Source: JANNPJ01 sp965200525 (GTDB taxonomy: Bacteria; Actinomycetota; Actinomycetes; Actinomycetales; Kineosporiaceae). Taken from it: 64,000 bases of DNA. The position numbers and the translations under genes were made by a program. The notes below the pieces were generated by a model. The model was not told the origin of the DNA, did no database searches, and was given only the letters and a program-made list of their open reading frames with translations. This document shows, piece after piece, positions 39,557 through 47,830 of this stretch. Each line of letters begins with the position of its first letter. Position 1 is the first letter of the stretch. Location of the stretch: assembly GCA_965200525.1 (NCBI GenBank), contig OZ241368.1:806001-870000 (forward strand). The letters run 5' to 3'.

Positions 39557-39601
39557 CCGACTGACGCCGGCTCGCCCCGCCGAGAGGGCCGCCCCCGGGC
39601 G

Positions 39602-40675
39602 TCAGACGAGATCGCGGCGGATCCGCCAGAAGCAGAAGCCGGCCAGCAGAGCCGCCACGATCAGGTAGAGCCCGCCCTCGCGCCACTGCAGGGCCCAGAA
39701 CCGCCCGGCCGGCTGGTAGGTGACCAACTGCCGGTAGCCCTGGTCAGCCAGCCGGGTGAAGCAGGCCTGCATCAGCGGGGGCAGCAGCGGCCGGGCCGGC
39801 ATGGTGGCGCCGTCCGCCGCTGGGGCCGTTGGTGGCGGGGGCAGACAGTCCGCCACCCAGGACGGCGGCCGCACCGCCCGACCCCCGGCGTCGACCGTGG
39901 TGTTGGACAGGACCCAGTCCCCCGGACGGTCCAGACTCACCCCGATCCGGTCCACCACGGCCGGCCGGGAGCCCGAGGGCGGCCGGCCGGACAGCTGGTC
40001 GAGGTTGGCGGCGGTGATCCGCACCGTCGTCCGGGCTGGCGTGATCAGGTGCGGGCGCACCAGCAGCGGCACCGCCACCTGGACCGCCACGACCACAACA
40101 ATGGTGACGGCCATCGCGGCGATGCTGCGCCGCAGCAGCAGCCCGAGCGCGACGCCCAGCACGACAGCGAACACCGCTACGGCGACCGGCACCAGCCCCC
40201 GAGCACCGAAGACAACCGGGGAGATCCGGGCGTTCGTGAACACGCCGCCACCGTCGCCCCGGCCGACGGCCCGGTCGATCGGGGCCGCCCACCAGGTGAC
40301 CGCGAGGCTCAACCCGGCCGCTGTGACCAGACCGGCCAGTCCGATGAGGCCGAGTTTCGATGCCAGCCAGCGATTTCGGCCGACACTCTGGGTCCAGACC
40401 AGCCGGTGGGTGCCGGCCTCCAGCTCGCGGGCGATCAGCGGCGCCCCCCAGAAAGCTCCGAGAATCGCCGGGACGGCGTAGATCGCCAGGCCGAAGAGGT
40501 ACAGCTGGTTTTGTAGCCGACGGTTTTCCAGCCCGGACAGGAACTGGCTGCCGTCAGTGTGCGCGGCGTGGCGCACCTGCGCGCCGGTGACGGCCAGGGC
40601 CAGCACGATCAGGGCGGCCGCTGCGCCGACGCTCACGGCCTGGGTTCGAAACTGGCGCCAGGTTAGCCAGGTCAT
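39602..40675 (-). CDS. ABC-2 type transporter permease (distal paralogue)
   Basis: 357 residues with about six transmembrane helices, beginning MTWLTWRQFRTQ. It shares with the next upstream gene blocks such as GAFWGAPLIARELEAGTHRL and VTYQPAGRFWALQWRE, ending with the same FCFWRIRRDL-type tail. AAAGGA precedes the ATG. Likely exports a drug, peptide or lipid with the ATPase at 41782. Last gene of the GntR/ABC operon. Confidence 0.88.
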   Translation of the reverse strand: MTWLTWRQFRTQAVSVGAAAALIVLALAVTGAQVRHAAHTDGSQFLSGLENRRLQNQLYLFGLAIYAVPAILGAFWGAPLIARELEAGTHRLVWTQSVGRNRWLASKLGLIGLAGLVTAAGLSLAVTWWAAPIDRAVGRGDGGGVFTNARISPVVFGARGLVPVAVAVFAVVLGVALGLLLRRSIAAMAVTIVVVVAVQVAVPLLVRPHLITPARTTVRITAANLDQLSGRPPSGSRPAVVDRIGVSLDRPGDWVLSNTTVDAGGRAVRPPSWVADCLPPPPTAPAADGATMPARPLLPPLMQACFTRLADQGYRQLVTYQPAGRFWALQWREGGLYLIVAALLAGFCFWRIRRDLV

Positions 40676-40702
40676 CGTCGTCCTTTCACGAGCTGTATTG
40701 AC

Positions 40703-41785
40703 TCAGGCCAGGTCTCGGTTGATCCGCCAGAAGCAGAATCCGGCCAGCAGGGCAGAGGCCACCAGCAACAGCGCGGTCTCGCGCCACTGCAGGGCCCAGA
40801 ACCTGCTCGCCGGCTGATAGGTCACCACCTGGTGGTAACCCTCGTCGGCCAGCCGGGCGAAGCAGGCCTGAGATTGCGCCTCGTGCTTCGACTGACCGTC
40901 CTTGGCCACGATCGCGGCCCCGGTCCCGGCCTGTGCCGGCACGCAGTCACTCACCCAGCTGGGCAACTGGCCGAGGATCGCGCCGCCGGCATTCGCCGTC
41001 CGGTTGGACAGCTCCCAGTCGGCCGGGCCGGCGCTCGAGGCGACCCTGAGATCCTTCACCGGGCCGGTCGGCCCACGGGAGGGATCGCCCTGGATCATCA
41101 GCCCGCGCAGGTTCTCGGCCGTGATCGTGATCTGCTGCCGGACGGGCGCCATCAGGTGGGGGCGCACGAACAGCGGCATGGCCACCTGAAGGGCGACCAT
41201 CAGGGTCAGCGTGAGCGCGATCGCCGGCACGCTGCGGCGCACCACCAGGCCCACCACCACGCCGAGGATCAGCGCGAACACGGTGTACCCGACCGGCACG
41301 ACCCCCCGGGCGCCGAAGCCGGCCGGAATCATGCGGGCCAGAGCGAACCTCCCGCCCTGCCGGCCCTGGTCGATCGAGCGGTCGATCGGGCTCGCCCACC
41401 AGAACAGGGCCAGGCTCAGCGCCGCGCTGACCGCCGTCGCGGCGGCCACGGTTCCGGCCAGTTTGACCGCGAGCCAGCGGCTTCGGGTGATGCCCTGGTT
41501 CCAGACCAGGCGGTGGGTGCCGGCCTCCAGTTCCCGGGCGATCAGTGGCGCCCCCCAGAAGGCTCCGAGCAGGGGCGGGACGGCGTACATCAGCGCCACA
41601 CCGGCCAGGTAGAACCCCACGTCGAGCCGGTTGGTGCGGATCAGCGTCAGGAACTGGTCCTGGTCGGCCCGGTAGTCGTCCAGCAGATGCGGGCCGGTCG
41701 CGGCCAGGAACATCACGAACACCACGGCCCCGGCCGCGGCCACGACGACCTGGGTGCGGGCCTGTCGCCAGGTCAACCAGATCAT
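40703..41785 (-). CDS. ABC-2 type transporter permease (proximal paralogue)
   Basis: 360 residues, same architecture as the permease at 39602: MIWLTWRQARTQ start, GAFWGAPLIARELEAGTHRL, and a C-terminal VTYQPASRFWALQWRE. The two form a tandem duplication 27 bases apart that has diverged mainly in the large extracytoplasmic loop. Its start overlaps the end of the ATPase gene by four bases (ATGA), indicating translational coupling. The two permeases probably form a heterodimer. Confidence 0.9.
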   Translation of the reverse strand: MIWLTWRQARTQVVVAAAGAVVFVMFLAATGPHLLDDYRADQDQFLTLIRTNRLDVGFYLAGVALMYAVPPLLGAFWGAPLIARELEAGTHRLVWNQGITRSRWLAVKLAGTVAAATAVSAALSLALFWWASPIDRSIDQGRQGGRFALARMIPAGFGARGVVPVGYTVFALILGVVVGLVVRRSVPAIALTLTLMVALQVAMPLFVRPHLMAPVRQQITITAENLRGLMIQGDPSRGPTGPVKDLRVASSAGPADWELSNRTANAGGAILGQLPSWVSDCVPAQAGTGAAIVAKDGQSKHEAQSQACFARLADEGYHQVVTYQPASRFWALQWRETALLLVASALLAGFCFWRINRDLA

Positions 41786-42678
41786 CGCTGCACCTCCAGC
41801 ACCGGGCGGTGGTGGGCCCGGGGCACCTCGGGTCGGCTCATGTAGGCCAGCACCAGGTCTTCCAGGGTCAGCGCGGACACCGTCCAGGCCGGGTCCAGGA
41901 TCGGGCTCTCGGTGCGGATCAGCAGGGTGCTCTGCCGGTCGGTATGGCTGGCCGAGATCACCTGTTGATCCCCGGGAAGGGCGGTCGGATCACGCCGGGG
42001 CCCGGTCAGCCGGTAGTGGGTGGCCAGCAGGGTCTCGATGTCGCCGCTGATGCGCACCTGGGAGTCGACCAGGACGATCAGGTAGTCGCAGGCCCGGTCG
42101 ACGTCGGAGACCACGTGCGACGAAAGCACCACGCTCAGTTCCTGGTCGGCCACGGCCTCCATCAGGTCCTGCAGGAACTCGCGGCGGGCCAGCGGATCGA
42201 GGCTGGCCACCGGCTCGTCCAGGATCAGCAGCTCGGGGCGCTTGGCGATGCCCAGGGTGAGGGCGAGCTGGGCTCGCTGCCCACCGGAGAGCTTGCCCGC
42301 GCGCTGGGCCGGGTCGAGGCCGAGCCGGTCGATCCGAGCCCCGGCCAGCGCGGCGTCCCAGCCCGGGTTCAGCCGGGCCCCGAGGCGGAGGTGGTCGGCG
42401 ATGCTCAGGCCCGCGTAGGTGGGGGTGTCCTGGGCCACGAAGCCGACCCGGGCCATCTGCTCGGTGCTGGAGGCCGGCTTCTGGCCCAGCACCTCGATCG
42501 AGCCGGCGCTCGGCGTCAGCAGGCCGACGGACAGGTTCAGCAGGGTGCTCTTGCCGGCGCCGTTGGGCCCGACCAGGCCGACCACCCGGCCGGCGGGCAC
42601 GTCGATGGTGCAGTCCGAGAGCGCCCAGCGGCGCCGGTACTTCTTGCCCAGGCCGGTGGCCCGAAGAACAGTGCTCAC
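41782..42678 (-). CDS. ABC transporter ATP-binding protein
   Basis: 298 residues with Walker A GPNGAGKST (37-45), signature LSGGQRAQLAL, Walker B LLILDEPVA and the switch His in SSHVVSD. A ~70-residue C-terminal extension (from about 220) is typical of ABC-2 exporters. It overlaps the regulator gene by four bases and the permease gene by four bases, so regulator, ATPase and permeases form one coupled operon like ytrABC-type systems induced by envelope stress. Confidence 0.93.
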   Translation of the reverse strand: MSTVLRATGLGKKYRRRWALSDCTIDVPAGRVVGLVGPNGAGKSTLLNLSVGLLTPSAGSIEVLGQKPASSTEQMARVGFVAQDTPTYAGLSIADHLRLGARLNPGWDAALAGARIDRLGLDPAQRAGKLSGGQRAQLALTLGIAKRPELLILDEPVASLDPLARREFLQDLMEAVADQELSVVLSSHVVSDVDRACDYLIVLVDSQVRISGDIETLLATHYRLTGPRRDPTALPGDQQVISASHTDRQSTLLIRTESPILDPAWTVSALTLEDLVLAYMSRPEVPRAHHRPVLEVQR

Positions 42679-43067
42679 GCTGTCCCCTCCCTAGCGGCGT
42701 ACCGAAAAGTGTTCTGGAACAGCGCCTCGATGCTCTCGTCGTCGAGCCCGGCCCGGCGGGCCTTGGCCAGCCAGCGCTCCAGGTCGAGGCGCAGCGGAGC
42801 ATGCGCGGCCAGGCTGGTGTCGGTGAGCGTGCGGGTGACGAAGGTGCCGACCCCCGGCCGGGCGCTCACCAGGCCGTCGCGCTCCAGCTCGCGGTAGGCC
42901 TTGAGCACCGTGTTCGGGTTGATCGCCAGCCGGGCCACGACGTCCTTGACCGTGGGCAGTTGATCGCCCTCGCGCAGCAGCCCCAGCCGCAGCGACTGCC
43001 GGGCCTGCTGGACGATCTGCAGGTACGGCGACAGCCCGGAGCGGCCGTCCAGGTGGAACTCGATCAT
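42675..43067 (-). CDS. GntR family regulator, YtrA subfamily
   Basis: 130 residues from the ATG at 43067, which has GGAG six bases upstream; ATGs at 43073 and 43079 are in frame. The winged helix-turn-helix has VKDVVARLAINPNTVLKAYR and ELERDGLVSARPGVGTFV, and the short C-terminal tail (about 50 residues) is the mark of the YtrA subfamily, which controls adjacent ABC exporters. A dyad-symmetric site overlies its own promoter. Four-base overlap with the ATPase gene. Confidence 0.9.
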   Translation of the reverse strand: MIEFHLDGRSGLSPYLQIVQQARQSLRLGLLREGDQLPTVKDVVARLAINPNTVLKAYRELERDGLVSARPGVGTFVTRTLTDTSLAAHAPLRLDLERWLAKARRAGLDDESIEALFQNTFRYAAREGTA

Positions 43068-43083
43068 GGTCATCTCCATTCAT

Positions 43084-43127
43084 CTAGCTAACTAGTACAA
43101 TAGATGGATGAACCTGATCGCCGTCAA
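43084..43127 (-). promoter_or_regulatory. Promoter and operator of the GntR/ABC operon
   Basis: On the minus strand, TTGACG (43122-43127) and TATTGT (43097-43102), 19 bases apart, form a plausible promoter. The imperfect palindrome CTAGTTAGCTAG (43084-43095; 10 of 12 positions symmetric) lies just downstream of the -10 over the predicted start of transcription, where a repressor would block it. Confidence 0.5.
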
Positions 43128-43169
43128 GGGAAGTCGCACAATCCTCGAGCCGGGTTGCGAACGCGAGGC

Positions 43170-43207
43170 GGGCGGGTACCCGAGGTGACTGCCTCGGATA
43201 CCCGCCC
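43170..43207 (-). terminator. Terminator of the mycodextranase-like gene
   Basis: 16-bp arms 43170-43185 and 43192-43207 with one mismatch and a six-base loop, 23 bases after the stop codon at 43231 on the minus strand. No T tract. Confidence 0.8.
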
Positions 43208-43230
43208 GGTGCTGCCGAACTAGTCGGGCA

Positions 43231-45294
43231 TCACCACGGCGCGGGGGCCGGCGGGGGCACGACAGCCGGCCGGTCGTCGCAGGTGATCGTGTTCGGCAGT
43301 TCCCAAGGGGCGAACCACGGGCCGGCGGTGCCGCTGCCGGTGTTGCCACCCAGGTCGGTCAGGGAGAACTCCGAGCCGGTGGGCTTGAAGTTGAACGACC
43401 CGCAGTTGTTGATGCCGACGGCACCGACGTTGCGGGCGACCACGTTCTGGAAGGACGCCGACCCGGCCGACCGGGCGCTGACCACCGAGGTGCCGGTGCC
43501 GTCCACCTTGATGTCCTTGAACTTCACGTTCGTGATCGAGTACTGGTCCTTCACCGGGAAGTCGGTCACCAGCATGATCGCGTTGTAGGTGTTGTCGAGG
43601 AAGTTGTCCCCGGTCACGCTGATGTCGGCGTCGATGTTCTTCTCCAGGGCGTAGAACCAGATGGCGCCCAGGCCGATCTTCCAGTTCAGCTCGAACGTGC
43701 CCGCCCGGACGGTGGTGTTGTTGGTGATCGCCAGCTTGCCGGTGAATGCCTCGGCCCCGAACCGGGATCCGACCTGGATGGCGCTGCCCTCGCGGATCGG
43801 GTCGGCGATCAGGTTGTTCGAGACGGTGTTGTCGGTGCCGCCGTAGATCGCGATGCCGTTGGCCAGAACCGGGGTCTGGATCGTGTTGTGGTCGAACGTG
43901 TCGCCCGAGTCCTCGGTCTTCTCCGACCACATGGCCAGGCCGTCGTCCCCGCTGTTGCGCACGAAGTTGTTCGACACCGTCGAATTGGTGACGCCGGTGT
44001 GGAAGTTCAGGCCGTCGGCGATCTGATCGGTGATGATGTTGTTGGTGATCTTCAGGTTCTTCATCGGGCCGTCGAGCCAGATGCCGACCTTGGTGTGGTG
44101 GATGTAGAGGCCGTCCACGGTGGAGTCGCTGAGCGATCCGCCGATGCCGTTGACCTGGTCGGTGTCGATCCGCTCGCGGACGTCGCCCTCGATCGCGAAC
44201 CCGGACAGGTGCACGTTGGTGCTGCCGCCGTCAGCGGCGTACTTGCCGTAGAAGCCGACCCCGGCGTGCACCGACTGGTCGGCCGCCGGCGTGCTCAGCG
44301 CGACCTCGTGGCCCTTGATCACGGTGTACCAGTTGCCGGCTCCCTCGATGGTCACGTCGTCGACCACGATGTGCCGGTTGACCTGGTAGGTGCCCGGCGG
44401 CACGTAGACCTTCAGGTGCTTCTTCCGGGCGAACGCGATCGCCTTGTCGAAGGCCGGGGCCGAGTCCTTCTTGCCGAACGGGTCGGCGCCGAACAGCAGC
44501 ACGTTGGCCGCGACCAGGTCGACCTTGGGCAGGCCGACCAGTTCGGAGTCGAGCAGGTCGATCACCGTGGACGAGGCGGCGCTGCCGGCCGGGACCTTGA
44601 GCCGGATCTTGTCGCCGGCCTTGTACGGCCGGTTCAGCAGCAGGCGCTGCTCGTCGTAGAAGTGGTTGGGCCGGTACGGGGTGTCGATGGTCGGCGTCGG
44701 CGTGGTCGCAGCGGGCACGCACGAGCACTCGGTGATCCACCAGTCCGGGTGCAGCAGGCCCGCGTTCGGGTCGTTTGAGAACGGGTACTGGTTGTAGAGC
44801 CAGGCGTACTGCGAGGTCAGGGTCATGGTCTTGGCCGGGCCGCCGTTGACCGAGACGTCCAGGGGGGCGGTGATCCCGCCACCGTTCGGGGCGTCCGGGA
44901 TGCTGTAGCGGACCGTGACGGCGTTGGCCGCCTTGGGCAGCGTGAACTCGACGTACTGCCCGGCGGTCAGCTTGACCGCCTTGCGGCCCGAGGCCTCGGC
45001 CGGAAGCGTGTACGCGTCCCGGCCCGGGCCGATCACGGTCCCGGTGGTGACGGCGTTCTCGGCCTCCTGCTCGGAGAACGCCACCGAGGCACCCCGGCCG
45101 CTCACCAGCGCCGGATCGAGCGCGGCCCGGGTGAGGACCGGGCCGGAGGGCGAGTCGGCCCGGGCGGCCGTGGCGAACGCCGTCCCGGTCCCGAGACCGA
45201 CCGCGACCACGGTGGCCGAGGCGACTCCCGCCGCGACCCAGCGGGATGGCCCCCTGGACCACCGTGCGGCAACTTCGTTGTTGCTCCAGGACAT
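43231..45294 (-). CDS. Secreted mycodextranase/alpha-1,3-glucanase-like protein (GH87-like)
   Basis: 687 residues from the ATG at 45294. Signal peptide at about 17-46 (VAAGVASATVVAVGLGTGTA). A CBM35-like carbohydrate module (about 60-230; ASGRKAVKLTAGQYVEFTLP, RYSIPDAPNGGGITAPLDV) is followed by a right-handed beta-helix domain (about 270-670) with VTIEGAGNWYTVIKG, DQIADGLNFHTGV and NSGDDGLAMWSE, whose Asp residues resemble the GH87 active site. Mycodextranases and GH87 enzymes cleave alpha-1,3-linked glucans of fungal walls. It ends in a Pro-rich tail. Upstream dyad at 45423 may be its operator. Confidence 0.72.
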   Translation of the reverse strand: MSWSNNEVAARWSRGPSRWVAAGVASATVVAVGLGTGTAFATAARADSPSGPVLTRAALDPALVSGRGASVAFSEQEAENAVTTGTVIGPGRDAYTLPAEASGRKAVKLTAGQYVEFTLPKAANAVTVRYSIPDAPNGGGITAPLDVSVNGGPAKTMTLTSQYAWLYNQYPFSNDPNAGLLHPDWWITECSCVPAATTPTPTIDTPYRPNHFYDEQRLLLNRPYKAGDKIRLKVPAGSAASSTVIDLLDSELVGLPKVDLVAANVLLFGADPFGKKDSAPAFDKAIAFARKKHLKVYVPPGTYQVNRHIVVDDVTIEGAGNWYTVIKGHEVALSTPAADQSVHAGVGFYGKYAADGGSTNVHLSGFAIEGDVRERIDTDQVNGIGGSLSDSTVDGLYIHHTKVGIWLDGPMKNLKITNNIITDQIADGLNFHTGVTNSTVSNNFVRNSGDDGLAMWSEKTEDSGDTFDHNTIQTPVLANGIAIYGGTDNTVSNNLIADPIREGSAIQVGSRFGAEAFTGKLAITNNTTVRAGTFELNWKIGLGAIWFYALEKNIDADISVTGDNFLDNTYNAIMLVTDFPVKDQYSITNVKFKDIKVDGTGTSVVSARSAGSASFQNVVARNVGAVGINNCGSFNFKPTGSEFSLTDLGGNTGSGTAGPWFAPWELPNTITCDDRPAVVPPPAPAPW

Positions 45295-45515
45295 CGCATG
45301 ACTCGTTTCTCTCGAGATTTCGTGACACAGGACCGCCGGCCGATGCCCGTTGCGAACCGTCCTCGGTGGTGGGAGCAAGGTCGTCACGCGTCGTCACAGG
45401 CCTGAAACAGAGCTGGATCATGTCACGTAATTGCGTGATTCTGTAGACCTTCCTGCGCAACTTTGTCGCGCGATTTTGGGGGGCTGTCGATTTTGGATCA
45501 CACGAAACGACACTT
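45295..45515. other. Intergenic region upstream of the mycodextranase-like gene
   Basis: With the following remnant this is part of a 373-base stretch without an intact gene. It holds the near-palindrome TCACGTAATTGCGTGA at 45423-45438 (arms TCACG/CGTGA; 14 of 16 positions symmetric), a candidate operator 129 bases before the start codon, and TCGTCACGCGTCGTCAC, a short direct repeat, at about 45380-45398. No clear promoter hexamers. Confidence 0.45.
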
Positions 45516-45657
45516 CCCGGGCCGGCAGACCGACGCGCTGGCCGTCTACCGGCGGTTGCGCTCGGCCCTGAACGACGACCTCGGGATCGAGCCGAGCCAG
45601 CCGGTGCGGGAACTGGAACTCGCGATCCTGCGGCAGGACGGCGTCCTCGATCGGTAG
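45516..45657 (+). pseudogene. Remnant of a SARP/AfsR-type regulator (end of BTAD domain)
   Basis: About 46 residues, PGRQTDALAVYRRLRSALND, then DLGIEPSQPVRELELAILRQ, match the end of the bacterial transcriptional activation domain found in SARP/AfsR regulators. Upstream, the frame loses similarity within a few codons and there is no winged-helix DNA-binding domain. This is a decayed fragment left beside the glucanase gene, not a functional regulator. Confidence 0.65.
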
Positions 45658-45667
45658 CCTGCGACTC

Positions 45668-47230
45668 ATGTCGAGCCGCCCCCCGGAGAGCCTCGCCTAC
45701 TGGCTCGCGCAGGTGATCGCCGAACCCGAGGCCGATGCCCCGCGGGAGGCGTTCGCCGACTGGATCGAGTACGACGACCCGGCCTGGGCCGAGATGATCC
45801 GCAGCGACTTGACGGCCGCGCGCAAGCGCCGCCACGGCGGTGTGGCCTGGCCGGCCGGCAACCGGGCCGAGATCCTGCAGCAGCAGCACGGGGAGCGGTG
45901 GGCCGGCCGGATCCGGGACGCGGTCAGCAGCTGGGCCTTCCACCGCGGCTTCGTCGAGGCGGTGACCGTCGACGCCGAGTGGTTCCTGGAGACGGCCGAC
46001 GAGCTCTACGACCTGGCCCCGATCCTGCACCTGCGGTTGACCGACGTGAAGCTGGTCACCGAGGAGCTGTTCGCCTCCCCCCACCTGGAACGGATCCGAT
46101 CGCTGAACCTGATCGACAACGAGCTCGGGGACGACGAGGCCGTGCTGCTGGCCGACTCGTACCGGCTGCGCGGTCTGCGCTGGCTCGACCTGAGCAGCAA
46201 CCGGATCGGGCCGGCCGGGCTGGAGGCGCTGGCCGCCACGCCCTGGTTACCTCACCTGCAGTACCTCGGGTTCCGGTTCAACGCGGTCGAGGACCCGACC
46301 CCGCAGCACAACGACGAGTACGACGTCACCTCGGCCGCGGCCCGGGCGCTGATCGAGCGGCACGGGCCACAGGTCTGGCTGGAGGCCTTCCCGCGGCGGG
46401 CCTGGCCGCCCGGCCTCGACGACGTCGACCTCGGGCTGCCCACCGACGACCCGGCGCACTACGCGCCGGCCCTGGATCCGCTGTACCAGCGGGTGCTGGC
46501 CGACCCCGAGGCCGACGCCCCCCGGGAGGCCTTCGCCGACGCGGTCGAGGCGAGCGACTCGTTCCGGGCCGAGATGATCCGCTGCTCCCTGGTCTCGCTG
46601 CACAAGCGCCGGGTGGGCAACGAGGACCGGCCCGAGACCGGCCGGGCGTTGACCCTCAAACGCCGGCACGCCCATCGCTGGGCCGGGCCGATCGACTCGA
46701 TGGTGGACGGCTGGAGCTACGACCGCGGGTTCGTCGAGACGGTGAGCATCGACACCGGGCGGTTCCTGGAGACGGCCGACCAGCTCTACGCGCTGGCCCC
46801 GATCCTGCACCTGAACCTGACCGGGGTGAAGCCGGTGATCGCAGACCTGTTCGCCTCGCCCCACCTGGCCCGGATCCGGTCGCTCAACCTGATCAGGAAC
46901 GGGCTGGGCGACGATGAGGTGGCCGTGCTGGCGGCCTCGACTCACCTGGGCCGGCTGCTCTGGCTGAGCCTGAGCAACAACCGGGTCGGCCCGGCCGGGC
47001 TGGAGGCCTTGGCCGCCTCTACCGGGCTGCCCAGCCTGAAATACGTCGATCTCAGCTTCAACGCGGTCGATGATCCGACCCCTCAGTTCGCCGACAGCTA
47101 CGACGCCACCTCGGCCGTGGCCCGGGCCCTGATGGACCGCCACGGCCACCGGGCCTGGCTGGACGTCGAGGGCAACCGGCGGGAGTGGCCGCCCGCCCCC
47201 GACGACCTCGACCTGGATCTGGCCCCCTGA
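45668..47230 (+). CDS. TIGR02996 / leucine-rich-repeat protein, internally duplicated
   Basis: 520 residues made of two tandem halves (about 1-255 and 265-520) that align throughout. Each half starts with a TIGR02996-type segment (IAEPEADAPREAFADWIEYD and LADPEADAPREAFADAVEAS, each followed by AEMIR) and continues with RNase-inhibitor-like leucine-rich repeats (IRSLNLIDNELGDDEAVLLA; LRWLDLSSNRIGPAGLEALA). TIGR02996 proteins are best known from planctomycetes and myxobacteria and are uncommon in actinobacteria. LRRs suggest protein binding; the partner is unknown. It ends 28 bases before the 2H phosphoesterase gene. Confidence 0.8.
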   Translation: MSSRPPESLAYWLAQVIAEPEADAPREAFADWIEYDDPAWAEMIRSDLTAARKRRHGGVAWPAGNRAEILQQQHGERWAGRIRDAVSSWAFHRGFVEAVTVDAEWFLETADELYDLAPILHLRLTDVKLVTEELFASPHLERIRSLNLIDNELGDDEAVLLADSYRLRGLRWLDLSSNRIGPAGLEALAATPWLPHLQYLGFRFNAVEDPTPQHNDEYDVTSAAARALIERHGPQVWLEAFPRRAWPPGLDDVDLGLPTDDPAHYAPALDPLYQRVLADPEADAPREAFADAVEASDSFRAEMIRCSLVSLHKRRVGNEDRPETGRALTLKRRHAHRWAGPIDSMVDGWSYDRGFVETVSIDTGRFLETADQLYALAPILHLNLTGVKPVIADLFASPHLARIRSLNLIRNGLGDDEVAVLAASTHLGRLLWLSLSNNRVGPAGLEALAASTGLPSLKYVDLSFNAVDDPTPQFADSYDATSAVARALMDRHGHRAWLDVEGNRREWPPAPDDLDLDLAP

Positions 47231-47258
47231 GCTGGAACTGTCCCCGCCGACCGGCAGG

Positions 47259-47828
47259 ATGGTCGCCGTGACCCAGAGCCTTGAACTTCTCCTGGACGAC
47301 GACCTCGAGGCCGCGGTTCTCCGGCAGTGGGCGGCGCTGGCCGAAGCCGGACTGCCCAGTGCCGCCGACCATCCGGGTGAAACGAACCGCCCGCACGTCA
47401 CCCTCACCGTGGCCGGCTCGCTCCCGGCCTACCTCGAGACAGCGATCAAGGCGGCGCTCACCGGGCGGCTGCCGGTGCCGATCCGGCTCGGCGGCGTGCT
47501 CTGCTTTCCGAGCCGGGGTGACGGCGCGGGCACCCAGATCATCACTCGCGCCGTCGTCCCCAGTGCCGAACTTCTCGAGCTCCAGGCCGTCTGTGCCGAG
47601 CTGTTCGAGGCGCTCCCCGGCCTCAGCCCGGTGCTGCGGCCCGGGGCCTGGTCTCCGCACGTCACCCTGGCCCGGCGGATGCCGACCGACCGGATGGGGA
47701 CCGCGCTGGCCGCGCTGGGCGCGGTCGAGGACCAGCCCGGCGGCGGGGTCGAGATCCGGCGCTGGAACTCCGACACCCGCACCGCCTGGCTGGTCACCCG
47801 GCCCCGGCCGGCCACCACCGGGCACTGA
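47259..47828 (+). CDS. 2'-5' RNA ligase/2H phosphoesterase family protein
   Basis: 189 residues with the two HxTx signature motifs RPHVTLTV (about residue 46) and SPHVTLARR (about 130) that define the 2H phosphoesterase fold. Members hydrolyse or form 2',3'-cyclic or 2'-5' phosphodiester bonds in RNA; the physiological substrate is usually unknown. Start at ATG 47259 or GTG 47268; neither has a good Shine-Dalgarno. Two bases separate it from the convergent dehydrogenase gene. Confidence 0.85.
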   Translation: MVAVTQSLELLLDDDLEAAVLRQWAALAEAGLPSAADHPGETNRPHVTLTVAGSLPAYLETAIKAALTGRLPVPIRLGGVLCFPSRGDGAGTQIITRAVVPSAELLELQAVCAELFEALPGLSPVLRPGAWSPHVTLARRMPTDRMGTALAALGAVEDQPGGGVEIRRWNSDTRTAWLVTRPRPATTGH

Positions 47829-47830
47829 CC

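Noticed and set aside
39602..41785. Recent transposition or assembly duplication of the permease genes
   Set aside because: The two copies have diverged clearly across most of their length and have no flanking repeats, so this is an old gene duplication.
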